A stretch of DNA of 64,000 nucleotides, from the NCBI GenBank assembly GCA_016179685.1, contig JACPCR010000073.1, forward strand, positions 62,001 to 126,000, given 5' to 3'. Of this stretch, positions 33,026-40,526 are shown in pieces (position 1 is the first letter of the stretch; each line of letters begins with the position of its first letter). The notes under the pieces were generated by a model that saw nothing but the letters and a program-made list of their open reading frames with translations, did not search any database and was not told the origin of the DNA. Position numbers and translations under genes: made by a program. This DNA is from Planctomycetota bacterium. Its GTDB lineage: Bacteria; Planctomycetota; PUPC01; JACPCR01.

Positions 33026-33586
33026 ATGCGGTATCACAACTCGAACCTGTTTCGAGCGTTGAAGTGGATTCTTTCCTATAACGACAGTGGTTGTCCCAGG
33101 GAGACTAAGGACTGCTTCGCGCGGCGCTTGTCCGATTGTGCCCCGGATGCTCGGGCTAGAATTTTGAGGCAATACAAGAGGCTTCTCACGGGATTGGGGG
33201 AGAGTTGGATCGGCCTTGACAACTCCAAGTCACCAAGGGGAAATTTCGACGCTGAAGCGTGCAAGACCTCGTTGAGCGGCGTGGAACAGTGCATTGCGTT
33301 GTACAGGACTGGCGGCCTTGCAGATGAAGTCTTGACTTTGGTGAACATTGCCATGGTTTGCGATTGGATTCGCTCTCTGCAGCAGAAGGAATCACAAGCA
33401 ACGGAAGAGGCGAAGAATGGACATAGGGCGAACTGGGACAAGACCTTTAGTCCCGTTCACGCATGGATCGCCTCACTGAAGCAGGGCGAGCGTTTCGTCC
33501 GTGAGTTGGCAGAAACGTTGGAAGTTCCTGACCCCTATGGCGAGGGTGTTAACAAACGATGGTTTTCCCAGCTCTACGAGGAGTAA
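33026..33586 (+). CDS. Hypothetical protein, compositionally atypical
   Basis: A 186-residue soluble protein that I do not recognise. It has mixed helical content, several Cys and Trp residues (CPRETKDCFARRLSDCAPDARARI, VCDWIRSL, NWDKTFSPVHAWIASL), no signal peptide and no membrane segment. Base composition (close to 50% G+C, many A/T third positions) is clearly lower than its neighbours, which suggests recent acquisition. It stands between the pcrA hairpin and the dioxygenase pair with no overlap to either. The start at ATG 33026 has only a weak purine-rich region (GGTGAAAAG) before it. The long open frame and composition make it likely to be real. Confidence 0.6.
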   Translation: MRYHNSNLFRALKWILSYNDSGCPRETKDCFARRLSDCAPDARARILRQYKRLLTGLGESWIGLDNSKSPRGNFDAEACKTSLSGVEQCIALYRTGGLADEVLTLVNIAMVCDWIRSLQQKESQATEEAKNGHRANWDKTFSPVHAWIASLKQGERFVRELAETLEVPDPYGEGVNKRWFSQLYEE

Positions 33587-33687
33587 GGTGTTATCTTGTG
33601 TAACCTGCATGACCCTTGCATACAGGCATCATCTGGTCAAATCTGGAATATTCCCCTTCTTCATCCCCCAATCCGGAGGACCCTTCC

Positions 33688-34533
33688 ATGAAGTTCTGTA
33701 CCGAGCCGGACCTCTACTGGACGGAACATTACGTGAAATACGGTTTCGCCGTCGTCAAGGGGCTTGTGGACCGAGCGTTCATCAGCGAGGCGCTCGAAGA
33801 AATCAAGAGGCTCGTGGCCTCCCCGCTCCCCCTCACCCAATGGACGAAGGATCACATCACCATCCCGAACGGGTCGGCCAACCCCGTCCTCGCCCGCGTC
33901 TACGATCAGCCGGGTGTCCGCTCGGCCATCGCCGAGATGTTCGGCTCGCTCGACGAGTGGAATCGGGAGCGCCAGTTCCAGCTCTTCTTGAAGCCTTATG
34001 ACCCGAAAGCCCCGCGGGAACTGACCCCGAGCGGCCACATCGATTTCGTCAAGTGCCCGATCCCGGTCCTCGGAAGCGGCTTCATGTTCCAGGTCTCCCT
34101 CGTCGACAAGCAGCCTTACGGAGGCAACATCACGGTGTGGCCCGGGACGCACCGGCCCGTCCAGAAGTGCGTGATGCAGAGCCCCGCCTGGCGCTACCCG
34201 GCGAATTGGGACGACATCCCCATGGGCGATCCGTTCGAGTTTGTCGCGGAAGCGGGCGACACCCTGTTCTTCCACCATCTGGTGGCGCACGCGGGCAACC
34301 CGTGCTGCACGCGGATGCCGCGCATCAGCCTTCACTGCCAGGGGCTGCGGAACGAGTGGCTGCCCGAGGTGGACCCCTCGAGGGCCGGGATGAGCCCGTG
34401 GGAGCGCAGCCTGGCCCTCAATGGCCGTTACCGCCCCCCCCAAGACGAGAAGACGATGATGGAACGCGGATTCCGCGAGCGCAGGGAGGAGCAGGCCATG
34501 GAGGCCGCCGCGGCCGCTGCGGCGACGTCCTGA
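33688..34533 (+). CDS. Phytanoyl-CoA dioxygenase family protein (first of tandem pair)
   Basis: A 281-residue Fe(II)/2-oxoglutarate-dependent oxygenase. The iron triad is His117 and Asp119 (SGHIDFVKC) and probably His201 (HLVAHAGNP), with Arg212 (or Arg209) as the 2-oxoglutarate anchor; GNITVWPGTHRPVQK is a typical PhyH segment. ATG 33688 follows GGAGG at 33674-33678. A C-terminal Ala-rich tail (EEQAMEAAAAAAATS) is odd but in frame. These enzymes hydroxylate small molecules, in bacteria often in natural-product, phosphonate or sugar-derivative metabolism; the substrate is not evident. It is followed 111 bp later by a second family member that is only distantly similar. Confidence 0.92.
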   Translation: MKFCTEPDLYWTEHYVKYGFAVVKGLVDRAFISEALEEIKRLVASPLPLTQWTKDHITIPNGSANPVLARVYDQPGVRSAIAEMFGSLDEWNRERQFQLFLKPYDPKAPRELTPSGHIDFVKCPIPVLGSGFMFQVSLVDKQPYGGNITVWPGTHRPVQKCVMQSPAWRYPANWDDIPMGDPFEFVAEAGDTLFFHHLVAHAGNPCCTRMPRISLHCQGLRNEWLPEVDPSRAGMSPWERSLALNGRYRPPQDEKTMMERGFRERREEQAMEAAAAAAATS

Positions 34534-34644
34534 AAGGACACGCCGGGCGACTGGCGGAGTCCGCGAAGAGAATCTATGCTCAGGCGTCACGCCGGGCGGC
34601 TGAAGCCCCTCGGCGTGGCCGTCCATCCACCGGGAAACCCTGCC

Positions 34645-35535
34645 ATGAACATCCACATCGGGAATCGAGAATTGGACCTGCCGGGCAAGTACATCGATTA
34701 CCTGGAAGATTCGACGCCCTCGCTGAACGATCCGGAAGCCCTTCGAGCCCGCATGGAGGAGAAAGGCTACCTTCTCCTCCGCGGCGTGCACGATCGAGAC
34801 CTCGTCCTCCAGGCCCGCCGGCAGATGCTGGAAGTCCTGGCCGAGGAAGGACAACTCGAACCCGATTCGCCGCTCATGGACGGCGTCGTCAAATCGGGCC
34901 AGAGAGGCGGTTTCCGCGGCGGGCAGAACCGCCTCACGACCGCGCCTGCCTTCATCCAGCTCGTCCGCACGGGCAACATCATTCGCTTCTTCGAGCGTTT
35001 CCTCGGCGCGGAGGTCCTCACTTATGATTATCGCTGGCTGAGGGTCGTCGCCCCGGGCGCCTTCACCGGCGCCCATTATGACGTCGTGTACATGGGGCGC
35101 GGCACCCTCAAGGTCTATACCACCTGGACCCCGCTCGGAGACACGCCCATCGACCTCGGCCCCCTCGCCATCCTCGAAGGCTCCCACCGGTTCGAAAAAA
35201 TCAAGGAGACCTACGGGAAGATGGACGTGGACCGCGACCACGTCGCTGGATGGTTCTCCAGCGATCCGGTGGAGCTGGTCGACCGCTACGGCGGCCAGTG
35301 GAAGACGCACGATTTCCGGGCGGGCGACGTCCTCGTCTTCGGCATGTTCACCATGCATGCCTCGCTCAACAACCGGTCGAACCGCTTCCGCATCACCTCG
35401 GACACGCGATACCAGCTCGCCTCCGAGCCGGTGGATGAACGGTGGATCGGCGAGAACCCCAAGGCCCACTACGCCTGGCACAAGACCGATCGGATGATTC
35501 CCATGGAAGAGATGCGGCAGAAGTGGGGCGTGTGA
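34645..35535 (+). CDS. Phytanoyl-CoA dioxygenase family protein (second of tandem pair)
   Basis: A 296-residue Fe(II)/2-oxoglutarate oxygenase. His144 and Asp146 (GAHYDVVYMG), His238 (MFTMHASLNN) and a downstream Arg (RSNRFRI) form the expected active site; WTPLGDTPIDLGPLAILEGSH is a PhyH family block. It begins at ATG 34645, where the conserved-looking sequence starts. Its stop overlaps the ATG of the damaged caspase gene (TGATG). Two adjacent but divergent oxygenases suggest successive oxidation steps on one substrate; this is inference. Confidence 0.92.
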   Translation: MNIHIGNRELDLPGKYIDYLEDSTPSLNDPEALRARMEEKGYLLLRGVHDRDLVLQARRQMLEVLAEEGQLEPDSPLMDGVVKSGQRGGFRGGQNRLTTAPAFIQLVRTGNIIRFFERFLGAEVLTYDYRWLRVVAPGAFTGAHYDVVYMGRGTLKVYTTWTPLGDTPIDLGPLAILEGSHRFEKIKETYGKMDVDRDHVAGWFSSDPVELVDRYGGQWKTHDFRAGDVLVFGMFTMHASLNNRSNRFRITSDTRYQLASEPVDERWIGENPKAHYAWHKTDRMIPMEEMRQKWGV

Positions 35536-36640
35536 TGCACGGGGCAAGGCGTCAGCACGGATGGACTGGTATTCCCGGTCAGAAATGCACTCGCACTGAG
35601 GAATCCCTGGCCGAATCATCGCCTCCGCCAGACGGCAAAGAAACAGGGATTGAACTGCCGGCCGACGTGGCCCGGCAGTGGGAGATGGGCAAGCGCCGCG
35701 CGCTCATTGTCGGCATCTCGGACTACGAGCATCTCCGGTCCCGCAAGGAAAATCGTGATGGCCGGGACAAGGCTTACGACCTTGAATTCGCCCACCGTGA
35801 CGCCGAAGCCGTGGCGAAGCTCCTCGAGACCAAGCTGGCTTATCATTCCGTCCAATGCCTCACCAACGCGCACGCCGATGACGACGCCATCACCCTCGGC
35901 CTCAGCAATCTGCTCAGTGAAGCCGGACCCCTTGACAGCCTCTTTATTTTCTTCTCGGGCCACGGTTTTCCCGAAGGCAGAGAATCTTACTTCATGTGGG
36001 AAGAGTTCCTGAAAAACTTCCCGAACGGCAAGTTTGCTGCCCAAGCCAGGGAATCGCTGGCCGGGGCACAACAGGCGGCCAGGGACTGGGCCGAACGCCA
36101 AGCTGCCGTCGCTGAAGAAAAAGCCTTTCAGAAGGCTCTCAAAGCCGCGCGGGACGCCGCGGACCCGGATGAGGCGGTGAAACCCTGGGACGCTTTCCTG
36201 AAGGAGTTCCCTGCCGGCAAGCTTGCTCCCGACGCCAAGGACTCCCTGGCCAAGGCCCGCCAGGCCGCGACCGACTGGCACGGCGCGGAGTACACCCAGG
36301 CCATGGCCGAAGCCAACCAAGCCAAGGACGCCAAGGACTTCCGGAAAGCCAGTGAAGCCGTGGCCGTGGCGCTGCGCCATCGTCCGAACGACGCCGCAGC
36401 CCTGGCCCTGCAGAAGCGGCTTGTCCCCACGCTGGCCGTGGAATCCACGCCCGCCGGCCCGACCGTGGAAATCCAAAATCCAAAATCCAAAATCTGACCA
36501 GCCCCTGCCGTATCGAGGTCGAGAAAAGCTTATCCTATACAGTTGTCTTGACGAAGAAAGGCTATCGAAGCGTCAGCCGCGAGGTGAAGGTCGCTGAAGG
36601 CGGCGAGTATCCGTTAACCGTCGTGCTCGAAGAATCGTAA
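35535..36640 (+). pseudogene. Broken caspase-like (peptidase C14) / PEGA gene
   Basis: From ATG 35535 the frame reads a caspase-fold start RRALIVGISDYEHL and the catalytic-His motif LFIFFSGHGFPEG, but then passes directly into a helical repeat MWEEFLKNFPNGKFAAQARESL, repeated later as AWDAFLKEFPAGKLAPDAKDSL (about 65-residue unit). The second half of the caspase domain, including the catalytic Cys, has been deleted. The frame ends at 36497 after a slippage-prone run of four AAATCCAA-like units. In another frame, 36513-36640 encodes IEVEKSLSYTVVLTKKGYRS and EVKVAEGGEYPLTVVLEES, the end of a PEGA domain. The ancestor was thus caspase plus repeats plus PEGA. Inactive as a protease by inference. 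Confidence 0.75.
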
Positions 36641-37063
36641 CTCCTTAGCGAAACCATTATGTCGCCCCTACAGGGCTCAAATCATCATTCTGATCACTTT
36701 ACCCAGGCCGGCGTCCGCCTGTGGCGGACTTGGCCTGGGCTTTCTTATTTTATCCTTTTACTCTTTGTGGGCCGCCCAGAGGGCGGCCCACGCGATTTTT
36801 TTAAAAAATGAAGGTAATGGCCTGTCAAGAAATAAACTGTGCAATTTGCCAGGGTGATTTGGGCGCGAGACAAGGAGCGAGGAACGAGTTGGGCCAGGAT
36901 GTGGGCGGCTGGCTCAGGTACCAGAGTTCCGCGCCAGCGTGCGGACGACAATCTTCCGGCTAAAGCCGGGACGGTTACGGTTTCGGTGAAAAGACTATTC
37001 AGCCCATCCACTTGAACAGTTATAATTGTATTATGATCTTGCCCCTTATGATTTTGCCTATTT
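36641..37063. repeat. Intergenic region with REP-like element and other repeats
   Basis: No gene is seen. Positions 36648-36745 are a close copy of the element at 4284-4380: GCGAAACCATTAT, CGCCCCTACAGGGC, CCCAGGCC and GGCCTGGGC around an inner GTCCGC/GCGGAC stem. The loop differs (CTGTG against TTGCG) while the stem is unchanged. A GGGCCGCCCAGAGGGCGGCCC hairpin (as two arms) lies at 36768-36789 and a CCGGCTAAAGCCGG palindrome at 36957-36970. The end (37020-37060) is AT-rich with ATAATTGTATTAT at 37022-37034. Confidence 0.75.
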
Positions 37064-37121
37064 ACTAGCAGCAATTTCTCACAAACTTTTCTGCGAAAGT
37101 TTGTGAGAAATTGCTGCTAGT
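37064..37121. repeat. 26-bp perfect inverted repeat upstream of the MNT gene
   Basis: Positions 37064-37089 and 37096-37121 are perfect inverse complements (arm begins ACTAGCAGCAATTTC and ends CACAAACTTT) around the 6-nt loop TCTGCG. It is AT-rich in a GC-rich genome and ends 19 bp before the ATG of the nucleotidyltransferase. In RNA it would hide or frame the ribosome site region; it may also be the remains of a small mobile element. Confidence 0.9.
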
Positions 37122-37140
37122 CGGGATGAGGTGATAGACC

Positions 37141-37434
37141 ATGGAACGAAAAGAGGATGTCCTCAAGATATTAAAGGCATTGAAGCCCGAACTGCGGGCC
37201 CGCTTCAATGTGAAGGAAATTGGACTGTTCGGCTCATTTGTTCGGGAAGAGCAGTACCCGGGTAGTGACATCGATGTCCTGGCCGAGTTCGGCGATGACG
37301 CGAGCTTCTTCGACCTCGTTAGGTTGGCCCTTTTTTTAGAGGAAAAGTTTCAGCAAAGGGTTGATGTCGTTCCCAAGGAGTCCATTCGGCCCGAACTTCG
37401 AGAGTCCGTGTTACACGAAGCGGTTATGTTATGA
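37141..37434 (+). CDS. Orphan MNT-type nucleotidyltransferase (MntA-like antitoxin)
   Basis: A 97-residue minimal nucleotidyltransferase. The signature GSF-x10-DxD is present: Gly31-Ser32 in LFGSFVREE, Asp43 and Asp45 in GSDIDVLAEF, and a third Asp75 in QQRVDVVPKE. MntA proteins normally AMPylate and neutralise a HEPN toxin (HepT) encoded next to them. Here no HepT gene follows: the next gene at 37487 is LPP20-like. The protein is thus an orphan, or its partner was lost. The preceding region is AT-rich and contains the 26-bp inverted repeat. Confidence 0.88.
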   Translation: MERKEDVLKILKALKPELRARFNVKEIGLFGSFVREEQYPGSDIDVLAEFGDDASFFDLVRLALFLEEKFQQRVDVVPKESIRPELRESVLHEAVML

Positions 37435-37486
37435 GGGACCCCCAACTCTACCTGAGCGTCGTAAACTGGCCTTGCAAGCGTGAGCC

Positions 37487-38086
37487 ATGAAAAACCACAC
37501 CGTCATCTACTTTGCCGCCGGATTTCTTACCTTTGCAGGGAGCGCGCTCGTCGCCGGTGACGAGCCGTCCTGGTCCAGAAATCCTCACGGCGACCGGCCC
37601 TTCGATCGTTACTTCGTGGGCGTAGGGGCCGCGGAGTTCAAGAACGAGAGCGGCCGGCAGGAGGCCCGGAAGACGGCGCGCGACCTGGCCCTCGCGGCCA
37701 TGGCACGTGAAATCACCGTCACCGTCACGGCGAAAACCAAGGAAACAATCCTCGGCGAGGTACACGGTGGCAAGGAAAAATGGAGCACGGCGTTCGACGA
37801 AATCATCAGCACCGCGGCCCACCTGGAACTTCGGCTCGCGGAGGTCAAGGATGAACACGCCGACAGGCGAATGGGCAGGCCGGATATCTGCTACGTTCGC
37901 GTGGTCATGGACCGTGCGGACGTGGCCGCGAGGCTCTTCGAGGAACTTCAGCGCAGCGGCGGGGAGGTGACGCGGCGCGTGGAGGCGGCGAAGGCTGCGC
38001 TGGACAATGGCGAAGCGCTTGCCGTATCCTATTTCGGTCTTGGTCGCTCGAGCTACACTGGTCGGTTTGAGGCAGCGCTTCGGTAA
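37487..38086 (+). CDS. LPP20-like secreted protein, probably truncated at the C-terminus
   Basis: A 199-residue exported protein with signal peptide MKNHTVIYFAAGFLTFAGSALVAGDE. The mature part starts PSWSRNPHGDRPFDRYFVGVGAAEFKNESGRQEARKTARDLALAAMAREITVTVTA, the typical N-terminal core of LPP20-type lipoproteins/secreted proteins. After RRVEAAKAALDNGEALA the sequence changes to unrelated FGLGRSSYTGRFEAALR and stops within a 23-bp direct repeat (38065-38087, second copy 40125-40147). The gene at 6027-6892 shares FFVGVG and a KVEAAQEQL segment, and there continues for 130 codons, so this copy has probably lost a DUF4384-like tail. No lipobox is seen. Confidence 0.72.
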   Translation: MKNHTVIYFAAGFLTFAGSALVAGDEPSWSRNPHGDRPFDRYFVGVGAAEFKNESGRQEARKTARDLALAAMAREITVTVTAKTKETILGEVHGGKEKWSTAFDEIISTAAHLELRLAEVKDEHADRRMGRPDICYVRVVMDRADVAARLFEELQRSGGEVTRRVEAAKAALDNGEALAVSYFGLGRSSYTGRFEAALR

Positions 38087-38087
38087 G
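38065..38087. repeat. 23-bp direct repeat, left copy
   Basis: GTTTGAGGCAGCGCTTCG followed by GTAAG. The right copy at 40125-40147 differs at one base (CTAAG). The two bracket the heparinase-like gene, and the left one contains the stop codon of the truncated LPP20-like gene. Confidence 0.85.
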
Positions 38088-38096
38088 GCAAGAGCG

Positions 38097-40031
38097 ATGA
38101 CCTCTCTGGCGAAGGAACTCATGGCAAGCGAAGCGCGGCTGACGGCCGCGTGGGGCGATTCTGTCCCGCTCCTCACCGATGCCCTGCTCGATGAGGCCCG
38201 GCGCGTCCTCAAGCTTCAAGACGAGGCTTCCACGGGTACCCAAGACCAACGATACCCTTCGGCCGCGCTCGGCCCCCTGGCCGCTGCCTTCCGGGCGAGC
38301 GGAGAGAAGGAATTCGCCAAGGCGGCAGTTGCCATTTATCGCCACGGGCTTGAACGGGAACCGCTCAACGAAGGCCGCTGGACCCCCGGGCCGAATGAGG
38401 ATGTCCTGCTGATTCCTCACCGGCTGGGCGACACGGAGTGTTTAGGATGGTTCGGGGCCCTGCCCGTTTTCCTGTCCAGCGGGCTCTTCGACGAGGACCT
38501 GCTCGATCAGATGGTCGCCTGGGCCCGCGCCCAGTTGAACCACCTCGCCGCCAATATCTTCCAGGCGCGCAATATCCGGACCACGCAGGCTGACGCTCTG
38601 CTGACCCATGGACTGCGCTTCCCCTTCCTACCCGATGCGGAACGCTGGCGACGCCTCGGCATCGATGCCCTGAACGACTGTTTTAACCGGCAGATTTCAG
38701 GGGACGGCAGCTCGATCGAGGCCACAGGCTGGTATCATTACATCGTCATGAATATGTCCCTCCGGTTCTGGCGACTGAAGCAGGCCATGCCCGATCTCGG
38801 CCTGCAGATCCGACGCGAGCAGGTGGCTGCCATGTTCGATTACCACGTCGCCACCATCGAGCCGGACGGCCGGCTTACTCCGATCGGAGATTGTTGGCTG
38901 ACCCCGCCGCAGGCCGGAGGGACCCTGGAGAGTGTAGTCGAGAGGCGCTCCGCTGTGCGCAAGGAGCTTGGCCTGCCAGCGCGGCCGCTCCCGCCTTCCC
39001 AGTTCTTCCCCGACGCCTGCCAGGCCTTCCTGCGGTCCGGGTGGGACCCGGGGGCGACCTATCTGACCTTCGAGGCGACGCGGCGCAACGGCTATCACTG
39101 GCATCCGGCCCGAAATGCCATCGGGCTCTCCGCCTTCGGCAGGAAGATGCTGACCGATGCCGGCGGGCAGGACTATGACGACCGGAATCCACCTCGCCGG
39201 TGGGCGACCTCGACCAGGGCCCACAATACCTGCAACCTCAACGGGTTGAACCAGGTGTGGACCCCGGCCACCTTCCGCTATCGCTCGGTTGACGGTTGGG
39301 ACCTGGTCGATGCCTTGTATGATGGCGGCTATTGGTCGGGCCGGAACGAATTCACCCCGGGCCCCGGAATCCTGGGATACCATCACCGCACGTGCCTCTG
39401 GGCGCGTCACCGCTTCATTGCGGTGCTGGATCACCTGCACCACAGGGCGGCCAAAGATGGCGGACCTGACCTCGAGTGCAACTGGCATTTTGGCCCAGGA
39501 AAAGTCACGATGGATGCGGCGGCCCGCCGCGCCATCTACCGTGACGGCGATGCCGGGCTGCTCCTGCTCTTCCCCGTGATGCCCGCAGGCACGGCCTTTG
39601 GCCTGCACGGGGGTGTCCACCCCTTGTATCCTGGGCCCGAGGGAGTGGGTCTCCCCCCCATCCCAGGGACCTGGCTGCGCCTGTCCGTGGCCGCATCCGA
39701 ATGCCACAATAATTCCTTCGCAACCATCCTGGTGCCGTTCACGGGCGAGACTCCGATCTTGGAGGCGCAGGACGTGTCCGATCCCGCCAGGCCTCGCTCC
39801 CACCGGCTGACCCTGCAATGGGGTGATGGAAGGACGGACGAGGTTGTGTGGACGAGGCAGCTCGAGGCCGCGCTGGAAGAGACGGGTGGAATGGCGACGG
39901 ACGGGGCCCTGGTCCATCTCGAACGCGCGACGGACGGGGCGCCCCAACGGGCGCTGATTTTCGATGGGACCTATCTTCGGCCGCACACCTTGACGGACCG
40001 CGCTGTGCCCGAAACGTTTGTCTGGAAGTAG
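38097..40031 (+). CDS. Heparinase II/III-like polysaccharide lyase family protein
   Basis: A 644-residue protein with an (alpha/alpha) toroid followed by a beta-sandwich half, as in heparinase II/III-type lyases. Landmarks are NIFQARNIRTTQADALLTHGLRFPFLPDAERW, GDGSSIEATGWYHYIVMNMSLRFW (toroid), the substrate-cleft YLTFEATRRNGYHWHPARNAIGLSAFGRKMLTDAG with His and Tyr candidates, and LECNWHFGPGKVTM in the sandwich. No signal peptide is visible from ATG 38097, so it may be cytosolic or the export signal was lost; the open frame extends upstream through the repeat without a better start. It is bounded by 23-bp direct repeats and may have been inserted into an older LPP20 locus. Confidence 0.85.
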   Translation: MTSLAKELMASEARLTAAWGDSVPLLTDALLDEARRVLKLQDEASTGTQDQRYPSAALGPLAAAFRASGEKEFAKAAVAIYRHGLEREPLNEGRWTPGPNEDVLLIPHRLGDTECLGWFGALPVFLSSGLFDEDLLDQMVAWARAQLNHLAANIFQARNIRTTQADALLTHGLRFPFLPDAERWRRLGIDALNDCFNRQISGDGSSIEATGWYHYIVMNMSLRFWRLKQAMPDLGLQIRREQVAAMFDYHVATIEPDGRLTPIGDCWLTPPQAGGTLESVVERRSAVRKELGLPARPLPPSQFFPDACQAFLRSGWDPGATYLTFEATRRNGYHWHPARNAIGLSAFGRKMLTDAGGQDYDDRNPPRRWATSTRAHNTCNLNGLNQVWTPATFRYRSVDGWDLVDALYDGGYWSGRNEFTPGPGILGYHHRTCLWARHRFIAVLDHLHHRAAKDGGPDLECNWHFGPGKVTMDAAARRAIYRDGDAGLLLLFPVMPAGTAFGLHGGVHPLYPGPEGVGLPPIPGTWLRLSVAASECHNNSFATILVPFTGETPILEAQDVSDPARPRSHRLTLQWGDGRTDEVVWTRQLEAALEETGGMATDGALVHLERATDGAPQRALIFDGTYLRPHTLTDRAVPETFVWK

Positions 40032-40033
40032 CC

Positions 40034-40075
40034 ATTGAAATCCGCTACGCCCTTCGGGCACCGCGGATTTCAGAT
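40034..40075. repeat. GAAATCCGC/GCGGATTTC hairpin repeat
   Basis: GAAATCCGC and GCGGATTTC arms around TACGCCCTTCGGGCACC, directly after the heparinase-like stop. Close copies are at 4160-4200 and, inverted, at 44674-44712. Confidence 0.8.
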
Positions 40076-40124
40076 TTGACGCCCAAGCGCCTACTGCTGG
40101 ATAACCACCGAGGGCAGAGGCTCT

Positions 40125-40147
40125 GTTTGAGGCAGCGCTTCGCTAAG
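40125..40147. repeat. 23-bp direct repeat, right copy
   Basis: GTTTGAGGCAGCGCTTCG followed by CTAAG; 22 of 23 bases match 38065-38087. It includes the stop codon of the small minus-strand gene at 40143-40427. Confidence 0.85.
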
Positions 40148-40427
40148 TCTTCTGGCCCGAAGCGCTGAACCCAATCTTCTCTTTCACGGCGTCGGGCAAA
40201 TGGTGCAAAAGGTCAATGACAACCGCCAGGTTCGATTCCACTCGTTGCATCCGTTCCTCGAGGCGGTCCATGCGGGCGGCAAACGCATCCAGTCGTTGTG
40301 CCTGGGCATCCAGCCGTTGACCCAGGGCTATGTTTTGCTGGGCCATGGCGACGTTTTGCCGAATTAGCTCGTTCATGAGCTGCCGGGTCTCTTCCCAGCC
40401 GTTCGTTGTCGGCTTGTTCTTCTTCAT
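40143..40427 (-). CDS. Small coiled-coil protein of unknown function
   Basis: A 94-residue protein with one long predicted coiled coil (QQNIALGQRLDAQAQRLDAFAARMDRLEERMQRVESNLAVVIDLLHHL), a basic N-terminus MKKNKPTT and an uncharged tail. Many bacteria of this type carry similar short heptad-repeat proteins of unknown role. The ATG at 40427 has no clear ribosome site. It is divergent from the oxidoreductase at 40527. The long heptad pattern is hard to obtain by chance, so I think it is a gene. Confidence 0.6.
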   Translation of the reverse strand: MKKNKPTTNGWEETRQLMNELIRQNVAMAQQNIALGQRLDAQAQRLDAFAARMDRLEERMQRVESNLAVVIDLLHHLPDAVKEKIGFSASGQKT

Positions 40428-40526
40428 TCAAGAGACCCTGTGACCAAGCTGGATAACGACCCGGAACCATCCCTATCATAACGCAGAGTGTGGTTGTATC
40501 CAACGTTCCGTTCATGAGGGAGCACC

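Noticed and set aside
33661..35619. A 650-codon antisense open frame opposite the two dioxygenase genes
   Set aside because: The plus-strand genes have complete iron-binding motifs; the reverse product has no recognisable feature.
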